DNA of 64,000 bases from Butyrivibrio sp. INlla21 (GCF_900116875.1 NZ_FPCC01000009.1:62001-126000), one strand, 5' to 3'. Counted from the stretch's first letter, positions 44,897-54,561 are shown. The notes: generated by a model from the letters alone, not told the origin. Program-made: numbers and translations.

Positions 44897-44939
44897 GTAC
44901 ACCCTCCGAATACATTAACCTTCATATGCGCTTTCTCTT

Positions 44940-46082
44940 TTAAAATATCTCAAGCGCATTTCCGGCAAGCTTCATTATCGCTTCGATAAAATAATAATCG
45001 CCGTAAATGATCGACATGTCGTGTCCGTCACCGTGATAATCAACAGCGCAGTTATTCAAAAGGTTATCCGTATCGGTTCCCCAGCTTATTCTCTTTTCAT
45101 CAAGAGTTTTAAGCAGCTTAAATGCAGCATCCAAATATCTGTCGGAAAGCTCATCGTCACCTGTTGCCTGCGAAAGCTCGATAAGCCCCGAAGCCGTTAT
45201 CGCTGCGGCAGTCGAATCCTCAAGCTTAATGTCATCCGGCTGTCTGTAATCTATCGGGATAAGATAAGAATCCGGTATCTGCGAAAGCACGTAATTAGCG
45301 ATCGCTTTGGCCGTATCAAGGTACTTCTCATCCCCCGTATATTTATAGCTGAGCGTAAAGCCGTAGATTCCCCAGCTCTGACCCCTTGTCCAGGATGAGC
45401 CTTCGCCGTAGCCCTGTCCACCCGGCTTTCCGACAATTTCACCCGTTTCCGGATCAAATATGATTATATGATTTACCGAGCCGTCTTCTCTTACAAACGC
45501 TTTCATTGCAGTATCTGCGTGCGCTCTTGCGATCATTTCAAATCTGGGATCGGTCGTCTCTTCGCTCGCCCAGTACAAAAGAGGCAGATTCATCATACAA
45601 TCGATTATCGCAAAGCCCCTTCTGTCAACGTCGTCCCAGTTATTCCACGCCCTGATAAATCTGCCGACAATATTAAATCTTCCCGCCATGTTTGTAGCGG
45701 CAAGCATTGCTCTGTTGTAGGATTCCTTGTTGTTAAAAAGCTTATATCTGCAAACGGACGTAGGAAGCCACTTAAAACCGTTGTCATGATCGAGCCCCTC
45801 AATATTCATGAGATTCTCATCAAGCTTATCCTCGACTTTTATTGCCTCTTTCTTGTACATCTCATTTCCCGTGAGCTTATAAAGCTGCCACATCTCTCCG
45901 CCCCAGAAACCGTTGGTCCACCAGCATATGTCCTTACCCGATTTGTCGTCAAATCGCCCGTATTTATCTGTTGTATATGGGATCTTATCAAGACTTCTTT
46001 TGGTAACAACCTCCATCTTATCCGCAACCTTTTTAAGCGTCGCATCGACCCATTGTTTTTCGCTGTCTGTTAATTTCCTCAT
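44940..46082 (-). CDS. Glycoside hydrolase family 88, unsaturated glucuronyl hydrolase
   Basis: 380 residues, alpha/alpha barrel with no signal peptide. WWTNGFWGGEMWQLY, the Asp in FAIIDCMMNLPLLYWASEE and SWTRGQSWGIYGFTLSY are family features. It hydrates and releases the unsaturated uronic acid left by polysaccharide lyases. Pairs with the heparinase II/III-like gene 57 nt upstream to break lyase products inside the cell. Confidence 0.93.
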   Translation of the reverse strand: MRKLTDSEKQWVDATLKKVADKMEVVTKRSLDKIPYTTDKYGRFDDKSGKDICWWTNGFWGGEMWQLYKLTGNEMYKKEAIKVEDKLDENLMNIEGLDHDNGFKWLPTSVCRYKLFNNKESYNRAMLAATNMAGRFNIVGRFIRAWNNWDDVDRRGFAIIDCMMNLPLLYWASEETTDPRFEMIARAHADTAMKAFVREDGSVNHIIIFDPETGEIVGKPGGQGYGEGSSWTRGQSWGIYGFTLSYKYTGDEKYLDTAKAIANYVLSQIPDSYLIPIDYRQPDDIKLEDSTAAAITASGLIELSQATGDDELSDRYLDAAFKLLKTLDEKRISWGTDTDNLLNNCAVDYHGDGHDMSIIYGDYYFIEAIMKLAGNALEIF

Positions 46083-46139
46083 ATAGTTTCCCTTCTCGTT
46101 TTTTATCTGTAAAAAGATATTGTATTAAAATCCACCCCT

Positions 46140-48041
46140 TTATTTGAATAAAAGACTCAGCTCATGCGCATCGTCCATCTCTATCAAAATCCTGTATACG
46201 CTGTGCTTCCATGCTATCAAAAGGCGCTCATCGTCAATAGGACATTCCTCTATTGTTTTAACTTTGCCGCCTGTGATCTCTATAACTCCAAAGCCATCGC
46301 CCACCGAGATCTTGACACCGTCATGCGAAACAGGCATCTCATAAGTCATTATGCCTATCACCGCCTTGCAGTCCCCATCGTACTTGTCGTTAACAGTGAT
46401 ACCTTCGCCCTTATTAAGCGTCACAGTCCTGTGATATCTTCTTATCCTCGCGTCCCCATAAGCACCTGCGATATCCATAGAAAGACTGCATGTCTCATTG
46501 CTTGCGCCTGCAATATCCACGGAAGAGCTCTCGCCCCCGCCTAGGTTGCACACTACATCACTCGCTGCGAATTCAGCTCCCGGCTTTTGCATTATTCCCG
46601 CTTCAACATTTTTCGATATCTCGGCGCCGCCGTCTTCAATAAATGTAGGAAGATTGTGATACGCGGACTGCATTGTCCATATCTCGTAACGCCTGTCAGA
46701 AAAAGTCTTCTCTGTATAAGTTCCGACTCCGAGATCAATTACAAAAGGCTTTCCGTTTTTGTATATCGTAAACGATCCGACATCGTTGTGATTGTGGCTA
46801 TCTGCGTTGTTTCCCGCTTTGGCGGCAAGCGTATATACATCGTCTCTTGCGACCATCAGACCCGTACTCTCAAACCAAGAATCCTCGCAGCGCACATCAA
46901 TACTCGGATAATCCATCATTTCTTTATAAGCAAAAGCCTGCATAACATGATAAAAGAGATTTATCTCATCCGGGATCATCCTCGCATACATGCTCTCAGC
47001 TTTAAAATCCTCCGCCGCAAAACTTGTCATCGCCTCATCGAAAACTCTTTTACCAAAAAGGAATTCTCTAGCTCCCCGCCTTCCCGGATGGGCGCTGCAA
47101 TCGGCGAAGTTAATATAAGTATCCCCGGCAACATGCATCTTCATGATATAGTTTGCCATGTTTTTTATAAGCTTTTCTTTATAAACTTCCGAAAAAGACT
47201 CATCCGTAGCACCCAAGATAAGTTCAAGACAACCAAAAAGAGTAAGCGCAGCATGTGAATAATACTGAGCGCCCTCACTGCAGCATCCGTCATCTCCGTA
47301 TTCATCAAGGAAATAATCGCATGAGGCGGCTGCTTTTTCTATAAATTCTCTTTTCGTATCCTCATCAAAACATCCGTCATCTCTTGTAAGAGCACAGATA
47401 AGAACATTCTGGGTACACCACGGTGTCCAGTTACACATAGGCTCTTTTCCGTTTCCCATCCACCAGAAATGCTCATTAAGATAGGGCTTAAATATCCTCT
47501 CTTCAAGCCTGTAATTAACGTATTCGGATATATTCGGACTTATCTTTTCGAAAACAGGTCTGAGAAGATATTCGCAAAATGCAACTTCTGCCCCCGACTC
47601 AGCGTCAAACAGATCAATAACGGGTCTGACGACATTCGGCATAACGTCATTACGCCCGTCTCTGACATGACTGTTATGCGGAGGAAGACACCATGAACTT
47701 TCTTCAAGAATAAGATACAGTCCGTCAAGGACAGCTCCTACAAAACGTCCTTCATTCTCTACGCACTCCGCCATAACAAGGCTATTTAGTTTTCTTCTTC
47801 TGGGGAAATACTTGTCTTCAAATCTCACGCGATTGCCTGATCTTGAAAACTCCGAAAAATCAGATACCAAAAGTTCGCTCCAAGGCTCTAAAAGAGCCTC
47901 TTCGCCTCTTCTTACGATCTCTCTTTTCAGTTCAAGCGGAAGAGCATTCCACTCATCTCTCTTAGAAATATCGGGATATCCGGCAAACACCTTACAGCCG
48001 GACGTTTTAGACAAATAATCTCTGACTATACTCCTAGCCAT
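46140..48041 (-). CDS. Heparinase II/III-family protein
   Basis: 633 residues from the ATG at 48041 (GAGGTG upstream). Helical N-terminal half and a beta half containing AGNADSHNHNDVGSFTIY and the YEIWTMQSAYHNLPTF segment, the Tyr/His catalytic region of heparinase II/III lyases. No signal peptide, so it should act on oligosaccharides inside the cell. Substrate (heparin, heparosan, alginate or oligo-uronide) is not readable. Starts 9 nt after the discoidin-like gene. Confidence 0.9.
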   Translation of the reverse strand: MARSIVRDYLSKTSGCKVFAGYPDISKRDEWNALPLELKREIVRRGEEALLEPWSELLVSDFSEFSRSGNRVRFEDKYFPRRRKLNSLVMAECVENEGRFVGAVLDGLYLILEESSWCLPPHNSHVRDGRNDVMPNVVRPVIDLFDAESGAEVAFCEYLLRPVFEKISPNISEYVNYRLEERIFKPYLNEHFWWMGNGKEPMCNWTPWCTQNVLICALTRDDGCFDEDTKREFIEKAAASCDYFLDEYGDDGCCSEGAQYYSHAALTLFGCLELILGATDESFSEVYKEKLIKNMANYIMKMHVAGDTYINFADCSAHPGRRGAREFLFGKRVFDEAMTSFAAEDFKAESMYARMIPDEINLFYHVMQAFAYKEMMDYPSIDVRCEDSWFESTGLMVARDDVYTLAAKAGNNADSHNHNDVGSFTIYKNGKPFVIDLGVGTYTEKTFSDRRYEIWTMQSAYHNLPTFIEDGGAEISKNVEAGIMQKPGAEFAASDVVCNLGGGESSSVDIAGASNETCSLSMDIAGAYGDARIRRYHRTVTLNKGEGITVNDKYDGDCKAVIGIMTYEMPVSHDGVKISVGDGFGVIEITGGKVKTIEECPIDDERLLIAWKHSVYRILIEMDDAHELSLLFK

Positions 48042-48049
48042 AACACACC

Positions 48050-48838
48050 TCAAGCTTCGTTTCCGTACACCTCTATCTGAACAAGTGCGGGAAAAGGACT
48101 CGGATCGTCCGCTTTAACAAGTTTTCCAAGCTTTATCCATCTGATATTCTTCCTAGCTATATCAAATTCGTGCGGCTCTTGAACCTTCTTTCCCATCGTG
48201 ACCGTCTCACTGCTTCCGTCCGAAAATTCAAAGGTCGCCTTGGTCCACCAGTTGTCATGCGGGAAATCGGCTCTTGTGTAAAGAACTATCTTATCAAAAG
48301 AAACTTCTCTTCCGAAATCCAACTTAAATTCCGCATCGTCCTGTCTGTTGATCCCCCAGGATTCATAAGGCCACTCGCCGTGTGAAAGAGTTGCGATACA
48401 ACCGTCTATCGCATTTCTTGCCGCGAAAACAGCCTCTCCCCTTGTCTCGACATTGGCACTTGCGTGCGGATATACACCTGCAAATTCATGCTGATCAAAC
48501 GGATTAAGTGCAAGATTTTTATAGCTTGCGATCTCATAGTCCCTTGCTTTTCTGATGGTCACAATATGTCTGTTACCGCAAAAAGCAAGCGGGTTATAGC
48601 TGGTTTTTTTCTCATAAAAAGGAACAGGAAACAAAACTGTGTCCTGCTCAATCAAACAAAATGCCTCATCGACTGCGGCATCTACTTTAACAACATAAAA
48701 ACTACCGGGCTCGATACCTGAAAATTCAATAATATCGCCCTTTCTGTACTCCCCGTCCCAAGCAAGAACGACAGCTTTTTCCCCTTCTGCCTCTGCTTTT
48801 GGAACATGATCCCAATCATTATAAACAGATACCTTCAT
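48050..48838 (-). CDS. Discoidin (F5/8 type C)-like carbohydrate-binding protein
   Basis: 262 residues, no signal peptide. Residues about 105-260 match an F5/8 C domain: NLALNPFD, AARNAIDGC, WGINRQDDAEFKLDFG, VSFDKIVLYTRADFPHDNWW and IRWIKLGKL. The N-terminal 100 residues are a separate beta-rich domain. Odd for a cytoplasmic protein. First gene of the sugar operon; possibly an accessory or non-catalytic partner of the lyase. Confidence 0.8.
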   Translation of the reverse strand: MKVSVYNDWDHVPKAEAEGEKAVVLAWDGEYRKGDIIEFSGIEPGSFYVVKVDAAVDEAFCLIEQDTVLFPVPFYEKKTSYNPLAFCGNRHIVTIRKARDYEIASYKNLALNPFDQHEFAGVYPHASANVETRGEAVFAARNAIDGCIATLSHGEWPYESWGINRQDDAEFKLDFGREVSFDKIVLYTRADFPHDNWWTKATFEFSDGSSETVTMGKKVQEPHEFDIARKNIRWIKLGKLVKADDPSPFPALVQIEVYGNEA

Positions 48839-48846
48839 ATTCTTTT

Positions 48847-49896
48847 TTACCTCGTAGAAAGAAAGACATTCTCTCTGACCGCGTCGCTGTCCTCGGGATA
48901 AGTCTTGAGATACTCGGCCATCATCGACGACGCAACCTGAAATTCACCCATATACTCATAGGCTGTGATCTCATTAAGCATAAGCGCCTGATTCATAGGC
49001 TTATCACCTATATCAAGACCTTCTTTGAAAGATGAGATCGCACCTTCGTAATCACCCTGTCTTATCTGACACATACCAAGCTGATTATAAACTTTGGCAC
49101 TGGATGGATTCTCGCTCAGATATGTCTTATATACGCTCACGGCGTAATTGTAATCACCCTGTTTTTCCCCTGTTGCACCAAGAAGGAGTACCACAGGCTC
49201 TTTTTCCTGATCCCTCTCACTTCTTGCCGCTTCCAAAAAGCTCTGTGCTTCCGCATTGTTGCCGAGATAAAAGGACACCTGTCCCTTCTCGTAGTTACTC
49301 ATGTAATTGCTTCCGCCATCAAATGCCTTCTGCAAAATAGACTTACCCTCGTCCTCATAGCCGTACTCGGCGAGAGCCTTATATATCCTTATTGTCAGGG
49401 AATAATCCTTGGGGTCTATTTTGATAGCTTTTGTAAAATCAACGGATGCGCTGTCATGATCGCCGGCAGCAAGTTCACAAACGCCCCTTAAGAAATGGGC
49501 ATCTTTATCTTTTTCACGCAGAGCCAAAATGGCATCATAGATTTCCTTGGATTTGTTGTACTCACCAAGCTTCATATATGCTTCCGCAAGGTAATAGTTG
49601 GTGTCAAAATCCATGTCATCAACTATTCCTTCATCCGCAGCAAGAGAAGCAAGCAGCTGTTCAGCCGCCTGCTCGTATTCATAACTATGAAGATAAGCTA
49701 TGCCCAGGCCTCTTCTCGCCAGGCATTCGTCTTCTCCGCCCTCAAGTGCAGCCTGAAAGCTCTCGATCGCATCCGCATACTCACAGTTCTCGATATGAGT
49801 AAAACCTGAGTTTACGTTGCGTCCGTTCGTGATAGAGCCGCAGCCTGTGAACAAGACGGAAAGAGCCAAAGCTCCCGCAACAAATCTATACTTCAT
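48847..49896 (-). CDS. TPR-repeat lipoprotein
   Basis: 349 residues. Lipobox LFTGCGS (Cys 19), then about eight TPR repeats, for example YYLAEAYMKLGEYNKSKEIY and YNQLGMCQIRQGDYEGAISSF. An anchored scaffold outside the membrane; partner unknown. It lies 8 nt before the sugar operon and 12 nt after ridA, so its transcript could run into the sugar genes. Confidence 0.88.
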   Translation of the reverse strand: MKYRFVAGALALSVLFTGCGSITNGRNVNSGFTHIENCEYADAIESFQAALEGGEDECLARRGLGIAYLHSYEYEQAAEQLLASLAADEGIVDDMDFDTNYYLAEAYMKLGEYNKSKEIYDAILALREKDKDAHFLRGVCELAAGDHDSASVDFTKAIKIDPKDYSLTIRIYKALAEYGYEDEGKSILQKAFDGGSNYMSNYEKGQVSFYLGNNAEAQSFLEAARSERDQEKEPVVLLLGATGEKQGDYNYAVSVYKTYLSENPSSAKVYNQLGMCQIRQGDYEGAISSFKEGLDIGDKPMNQALMLNEITAYEYMGEFQVASSMMAEYLKTYPEDSDAVRENVFLSTR

Positions 49897-49908
49897 CTAA
49901 GCCTCTAC

Positions 49909-50286
49909 TTAATTACCAAGATATGCAATGATCTCAACTTCACAAAGAACGTCCTTGGGAAGCTTCTTAACAGCTACGCAGCTTCTTGCGGGCTTACTTG
50001 TGAAATACTTCTCATAAACGCCGTTGAAAGCAGCAAAATCGCCCATCTCGGCAAGGAAACATGTAGTCTTTACAACATGCTCAAAGTCTGTTCCCGCAGC
50101 CTTTAATATCTCACCGATATTTTGGCATACTCTGTTTGTCTGATCCTCGATCGTTGTTGTATCTATCTCTCCTGTAGCGGGATTGATCGGAATCTGTCCC
50201 GAAGCATAAAGAAAATCTCCCGCCTTGATAGCCTGTGAATAAGGTCCGATCGCTGCCGGTGCCTTGTCTGTACTTACGTACTGCAT
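49909..50286 (-). CDS. ridA: RidA-family enamine/imine deaminase
   Basis: 125 residues. AIGPYSQAIKAGDFLYASGQIP, the Arg in KPARSCVAVKKLP and the Glu in EVEIIAYLG are RidA active-site features. It removes reactive 2-aminoacrylate and related imines made by PLP enzymes. AAGGAGGG precedes the start. Confidence 0.94.
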   Translation of the reverse strand: MQYVSTDKAPAAIGPYSQAIKAGDFLYASGQIPINPATGEIDTTTIEDQTNRVCQNIGEILKAAGTDFEHVVKTTCFLAEMGDFAAFNGVYEKYFTSKPARSCVAVKKLPKDVLCEVEIIAYLGN

Positions 50287-50347
50287 AATATATACCCTCC
50301 TTAAAACGACTCCCTATGAATACGGGAAAGCTCCCGCCGGGTAGCCT

Positions 50348-50587
50348 TTAATTATCCTGACCGAAAACCGCAGTCACATAGAAGCCTCTGGCATTCTCTT
50401 CGACCTTGGTCACAACGCCCTCCCTCTCAAGCATGCGCTCACGAAAAGGGAAATTACCGGACATTGCAAGTGACGGATCTATCGTATAGTAATAGTTACT
50501 TGGAAGCACCCCCTCCGTAACCGTTACATGATCGCCCTCTTTAAGCAGTCCCGGGCGCTCCATCTTAAAACTCATCTCTCTAGCCAT
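50348..50587 (-). CDS. 79-residue protein, unknown
   Basis: Starts at the ATG at 50587 with CGGGAGTGAT upstream; the frame continues into the SGNH gene without a site. The peptide has a short beta-rich core (KEGDHVTVTEGVL, RMLEREGVVTKVEE) like a small barrel domain. No signal peptide. It starts 14 nt past the SGNH gene stop. No family recognised. Confidence 0.75.
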   Translation of the reverse strand: MAREMSFKMERPGLLKEGDHVTVTEGVLPSNYYYTIDPSLAMSGNFPFRERMLEREGVVTKVEENARGFYVTAVFGQDN

Positions 50588-50601
50588 TTTATCACTCCCG
50601 C

Positions 50602-51630
50602 TCAGTCTTTTACAATCGCATGTTGCAAAAGATATTGATGCCATCTCTCATATGCCGAAGCCTTAAGATGCACATCGTCAAAAGAAAGTTCTTTTATAAG
50701 ATTTCCGTCCTCGTCATCAACCGACTCGTTCATATCAATGTAAAAGATATCTTGATTGTTCGCAAGCTGAGAAAGCGCTTCGTTTCTCGCGTTGATGTTG
50801 GGGTTGTTGAATATCTTATCATTATCACTCTTGTCGCCCGTAACATGCATGATTCCCTGGATGTATATGATGGCATCGGGCTGAAGCTCTCTTATCCTGG
50901 CGATAACTTCGGCGTATTTATTTACAAATCTCTCAAGGTCACCCGTGCCCATCTCATTAAGTCCGAGCATGATATAGATCTTTCCGAATTGATTTTCGGA
51001 GAGCGCTTCATCAACGGTAATCTTACCCTTTCTTCCTTCCATCTTTAAGAAAGGCTTTTCAAGCACGGTATAGATAGTCAGCGATACCTTGGAATAAAAT
51101 GTGGCTCTGGTATCAAGAGCATCTACATACTCGGAAAGACCGACTGTCCTGGAATCTCCGATAAAAAGCGCATCATCAAAGTAATCGTCCGTGACCTCAC
51201 AAAATTCGTAGGTTTCTTCTTCCGAATTTCCCGATATATCATTACCAGAAATATCGGAATTATCCGAGACATCGTTTCCGGACACATCCGTATTTTCAGG
51301 TTCTTTTGTAACTTCAGGTTCAGGTTTTATCTCAGTTTCTTGTTCTTTGGCGGTTATTGTCTCATCAACAGGCTTCTCTGTGCCATCCGCCGTCTGTCTT
51401 CCCGCAAGGAACTTCTCATCGATTGCCCTTATATCGGCAATACCGTCCCACGGAAACACTCCGTCCGCCATGCCTTTCATCATAACGGAAAAAAGAGGCA
51501 TCTTCGCGGAATCATAGCCTTCCGCGTAATCCCCGTACAGTTCGTCCTTTAGAGCGAACGTCAAACACGATAAAATTACTGAAACCACCGCTGTTGCAAA
51601 GAGCAGCGGGCAATTCTTAAGCAGTTTCAT
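50602..51630 (-). CDS. SGNH-hydrolase membrane-anchored protein
   Basis: 342 residues: one N-terminal membrane helix (about 8-27), a spacer with a Ser-Gly-Asn-Asp repeat region (about 115-135), then an SGNH domain with GDSRTVG (catalytic Ser about 157), LGLNEMG (Asn) and FDDVHLKAS (Asp-His). It lies 14 nt after an MBOAT acyltransferase; together they would move acetyl groups across the membrane onto an outside polymer, as PatB/DltD/AlgX-type partners do. Confidence 0.88.
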   Translation of the reverse strand: MKLLKNCPLLFATAVVSVILSCLTFALKDELYGDYAEGYDSAKMPLFSVMMKGMADGVFPWDGIADIRAIDEKFLAGRQTADGTEKPVDETITAKEQETEIKPEPEVTKEPENTDVSGNDVSDNSDISGNDISGNSEEETYEFCEVTDDYFDDALFIGDSRTVGLSEYVDALDTRATFYSKVSLTIYTVLEKPFLKMEGRKGKITVDEALSENQFGKIYIMLGLNEMGTGDLERFVNKYAEVIARIRELQPDAIIYIQGIMHVTGDKSDNDKIFNNPNINARNEALSQLANNQDIFYIDMNESVDDEDGNLIKELSFDDVHLKASAYERWHQYLLQHAIVKD

Positions 51631-51644
51631 TTTTTACTCTTTCC

Positions 51645-53018
51645 TCAAAACTTAAAATACATAAAAGGATTACCTGCCGAATTGGACAAGCTGAATACGC
51701 ATATCCAGAAGATCACGAACAATATAGCCATGATCACAGGTTTTTTCCTATATTTCTCAAACAATCCGTAAATACCCGGAATCAAAAGAATAAGTCCAAG
51801 ACCAAGGAATACTCCGTACGTTCCGAGTTTTTTGATATAATCGCCGGCGTTGACGGCAATTCCCTCTCCGAAGAACGGGAACAATCTGCAAAAATACTCT
51901 CTGAGCATGTTCAAGCCGGGAATTGCAAACACCACCCAGGTGAGCGGAATAAGCACGAACACGTGAAGTCTTCCGACAATTACTCCAAGCCATTTGGGTA
52001 AAAGCTTAAACACAATAAATCTCTCACTTACTATAATAACAAAAAGAATGAGTCCCCAGAGAATATAATTTAAAGTTATTCCATGCCAGAATCCTGTGAT
52101 AAGCCAAACGATCAAAAGATTTAATATGATCCTCGGAGCCTTAACCCTGCTGCCTCCGAGCGGAATATAGATATAATCTCTAAACCAAGAACCCAAAGTC
52201 GCATGCCATCTTCTGTAAAAATCCGACACGCCCTTAGCGCTGTATGGCTGATCGAAGTTAACAACAAACGGAAATCCCAGCATCACGCCTACACCTGCAG
52301 CCATAAGGGAATATCCCCAGAAATCATAGTAGAGCTGCATCGAATAAGTTGCGGCGCCGATCCATGCCAAAGGAGTTGATAAACTCTCATATCCGATCGT
52401 TCCGATATCGTTCCAGAGCATTGAAAGGTGATCCGCGATCATAACCTTCATAAAAAGACCAATCACAAAAAACCTAAGACCGTCCTCTATATTACTAAGG
52501 ATCGTCTTAAGTTCTGCCTTGTACGCATCTTTACCGATGTGATCGTTTTCGACATAATCGGAAAAGCGCATTATGGGGCCGGAAACAATCTGCGGGAACA
52601 TGCAAAAATACGCTGCAACGTCCGCAAACGGCGGCTCTTCTGTTATCTTGTCCATATAGGTATCTGCCTGGAAGGAGATCATCTTGAATACAAAAAAGCT
52701 GACTCCGAGCGGCATCAGACTGTTGTCAATTACCTGTCCGAGTATCTTGAATTCCACGAGCATAAGTGCATCGATGCACACTATAAATACGAGAAGAAGC
52801 TTCTTTTTATTTCCTCCGCGTATAGCACGTGAAAAGAGATAGTTGACAACAACAGCTCCCAGAAGCACCGGAAGCATCCTTATGTCTCCCACTCCATAAA
52901 AAACCAAACTGCCCAAGAGCAATGTCCATGTTCTGTATGTAATGGGAGTAAGATAATATGCAATAACAAATACAGGTAAGAACCTGAAAATAAAAGTTAA
53001 ATCCGAAAAGTTTATCAT
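51645..53018 (-). CDS. MBOAT-family O-acyltransferase
   Basis: 457 residues, about 11 membrane helices. RRWHATLGSWFRDYIYIPLGG and TGFWHGITLNYILWG carry the two conserved His of the family; PQIVSGPIMRF is also typical. It resembles AlgI/DltB/PatA, passing acyl groups through the membrane to an outside acceptor. Paired with the SGNH gene downstream. Confidence 0.95.
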   Translation of the reverse strand: MINFSDLTFIFRFLPVFVIAYYLTPITYRTWTLLLGSLVFYGVGDIRMLPVLLGAVVVNYLFSRAIRGGNKKKLLLVFIVCIDALMLVEFKILGQVIDNSLMPLGVSFFVFKMISFQADTYMDKITEEPPFADVAAYFCMFPQIVSGPIMRFSDYVENDHIGKDAYKAELKTILSNIEDGLRFFVIGLFMKVMIADHLSMLWNDIGTIGYESLSTPLAWIGAATYSMQLYYDFWGYSLMAAGVGVMLGFPFVVNFDQPYSAKGVSDFYRRWHATLGSWFRDYIYIPLGGSRVKAPRIILNLLIVWLITGFWHGITLNYILWGLILFVIIVSERFIVFKLLPKWLGVIVGRLHVFVLIPLTWVVFAIPGLNMLREYFCRLFPFFGEGIAVNAGDYIKKLGTYGVFLGLGLILLIPGIYGLFEKYRKKPVIMAILFVIFWICVFSLSNSAGNPFMYFKF

Positions 53019-53038
53019 TTCCCCATTTTTTCCTATTA

Positions 53039-54397
53039 TTAGTTGCCGGAATTATTGATCTCAGCCAATTTCGTCTCAGCCGCAGATGCAGTCTTTGTGT
53101 TAGGAAACTCCGTTATAACTGCGTCGTATTTCTCCTTAGCTTTATCATATTCCTTGTTTTCGTAGTACGAGTTGGCCAGATAATAAAGCGTATTGACATT
53201 GGTATTGTCATACTGATATGCCTTGGAAAGATTGGCAATGGCCTCATCATATTTTTTTGCCTTATAAGCGTCATATCCTGTGTTGTAATAAGATGTCGCA
53301 AGCTGTGGTCCAACCTTTGACATAAGTGTATCGTAAAGCGCCATAAACTCAGGAGAAGTGCTGTCCCCGATAACTTCAAGGTCAACGTTCCCGAGCGCTT
53401 CCGCTATACCTTCAATATCAGATGAATCCTTTTCATAGCAATCGACAGCCTTCATAAGTGAATTCATGGAAGCTGAAGTTGAATCAACACCTTCATAGCT
53501 GTCTACCTGGCTCTGGAGCTCATTCATCTTCTTGTCCATGGAAGCTATCTTCTGCTCAAGCTCAACTATACGAGCTGATTTGGAATCCGATTCCTCGCTG
53601 ATCTTCGCGATTTTCTCCTTGTTACCTGCAGTAATGCTCTCTATTCTCTGAGGCAGGATAAGGAAGCATGATGCCGCGATTCCAAGTACTATTCCAAGTA
53701 CTATTCCCCAGATGGAACCTGTTCTTGTGAGAGCAGACTTCTTAAGCGGCTGAATGATCATCTCATTTCCGCTGTTATATCTGATAATATCGTCATTTCC
53801 CGTTGCCGCGATATCCGAAACAAGCTTGCCGCTCTCTCCGGGAAGAAGCATGCTGTCCGCTTCCTTGAGATAACGTCTTGCAAGAGTATTGCCGGTATCA
53901 AGCTTAAGGACCTTCTTGGCCTCAACCTTGGCTCTGTCCCAGTTTCCGGCCTGTAAATACAAAAGCGCCAAAAGAAGATGTGCCTTAATAAAGCCGGAAT
54001 TAAACGAAAGAACCTTCTTAAGCTGAATAACGGCCAAATCAAGACTATCCTGCCGGCAGTAGTTAAGTGCTATATTAAATTTCTTGATCGTCTGATTAAT
54101 ATCCTCAAGCTTGGACGGACTGTTTCTGACCATGTCCATGTACTCATCGGCGATGTTGTCATCAGGCTTAAGGTTCTTACTGATAACCCATTCCGAGAGT
54201 GCCGCAACAACCTCTCCGGTCTCATAGTAAATGAGTCCCAAAAGATTACGTGCGTTTATATTGTTTTTATCAAGCTTAAGGCTCTGATGAAGTGACTCCA
54301 TAGCTCCCGTCAGATCTCTGACTGTGGCCTTTTCGAGTCCCTCATTATAAAAGACATTGGATAAGCTTACAAGCTTCTTATATATGCTGGTAGCCAT
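53039..54397 (-). CDS. TPR membrane protein with coiled coil
   Basis: 452 residues. Residues about 1-200 hold TPR repeats on the cytoplasmic side, one membrane helix follows (about 232-253, GIVLGIVLGIAASCFLIL), then a coiled coil (about 262-300) and three more TPRs to the end (YNTGYDAYKAKKYDEAIANL). No signal peptide, so the C-terminal TPRs should be outside. Possible link between cell interior and a surface assembly. Start overlaps the upstream small gene (TAATG). Confidence 0.88.
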   Translation of the reverse strand: MATSIYKKLVSLSNVFYNEGLEKATVRDLTGAMESLHQSLKLDKNNINARNLLGLIYYETGEVVAALSEWVISKNLKPDDNIADEYMDMVRNSPSKLEDINQTIKKFNIALNYCRQDSLDLAVIQLKKVLSFNSGFIKAHLLLALLYLQAGNWDRAKVEAKKVLKLDTGNTLARRYLKEADSMLLPGESGKLVSDIAATGNDDIIRYNSGNEMIIQPLKKSALTRTGSIWGIVLGIVLGIAASCFLILPQRIESITAGNKEKIAKISEESDSKSARIVELEQKIASMDKKMNELQSQVDSYEGVDSTSASMNSLMKAVDCYEKDSSDIEGIAEALGNVDLEVIGDSTSPEFMALYDTLMSKVGPQLATSYYNTGYDAYKAKKYDEAIANLSKAYQYDNTNVNTLYYLANSYYENKEYDKAKEKYDAVITEFPNTKTASAAETKLAEINNSGN

Positions 54398-54561
54398 TAT
54401 CTGCTCCTCTTACTGTTGTCTGCTTCAGATTTAGCATCCTTAAGAAGCCCTACAATAACATCCGACATATCATCAAGGTCTCTGTTGTAGATGATATCTT
54501 CCGCATCTTCAATCTCGAGACTTGGTTTAAACTTTTTAAGTTCCTCTTCAAAATTAAGCAT
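54397..54561 (-). CDS. 54-residue acidic protein
   Basis: Starts at the ATG at 54561 with AAGGGG upstream. The peptide (MLNFEEELKKFKPSLEIED...) is strongly acidic with a basic tail. No family recognised. It lies 28 nt past folC and overlaps the TPR gene start, so it probably belongs to the TPR gene's function. Confidence 0.75.
   Translation of the reverse strand: MLNFEEELKKFKPSLEIEDAEDIIYNRDLDDMSDVIVGLLKDAKSEADNSKRSR

Noticed and set aside
46587..47258. 223-codon plus-strand frame opposite the heparinase-like gene
   Set aside because: Antisense shadow with no recognisable domain.
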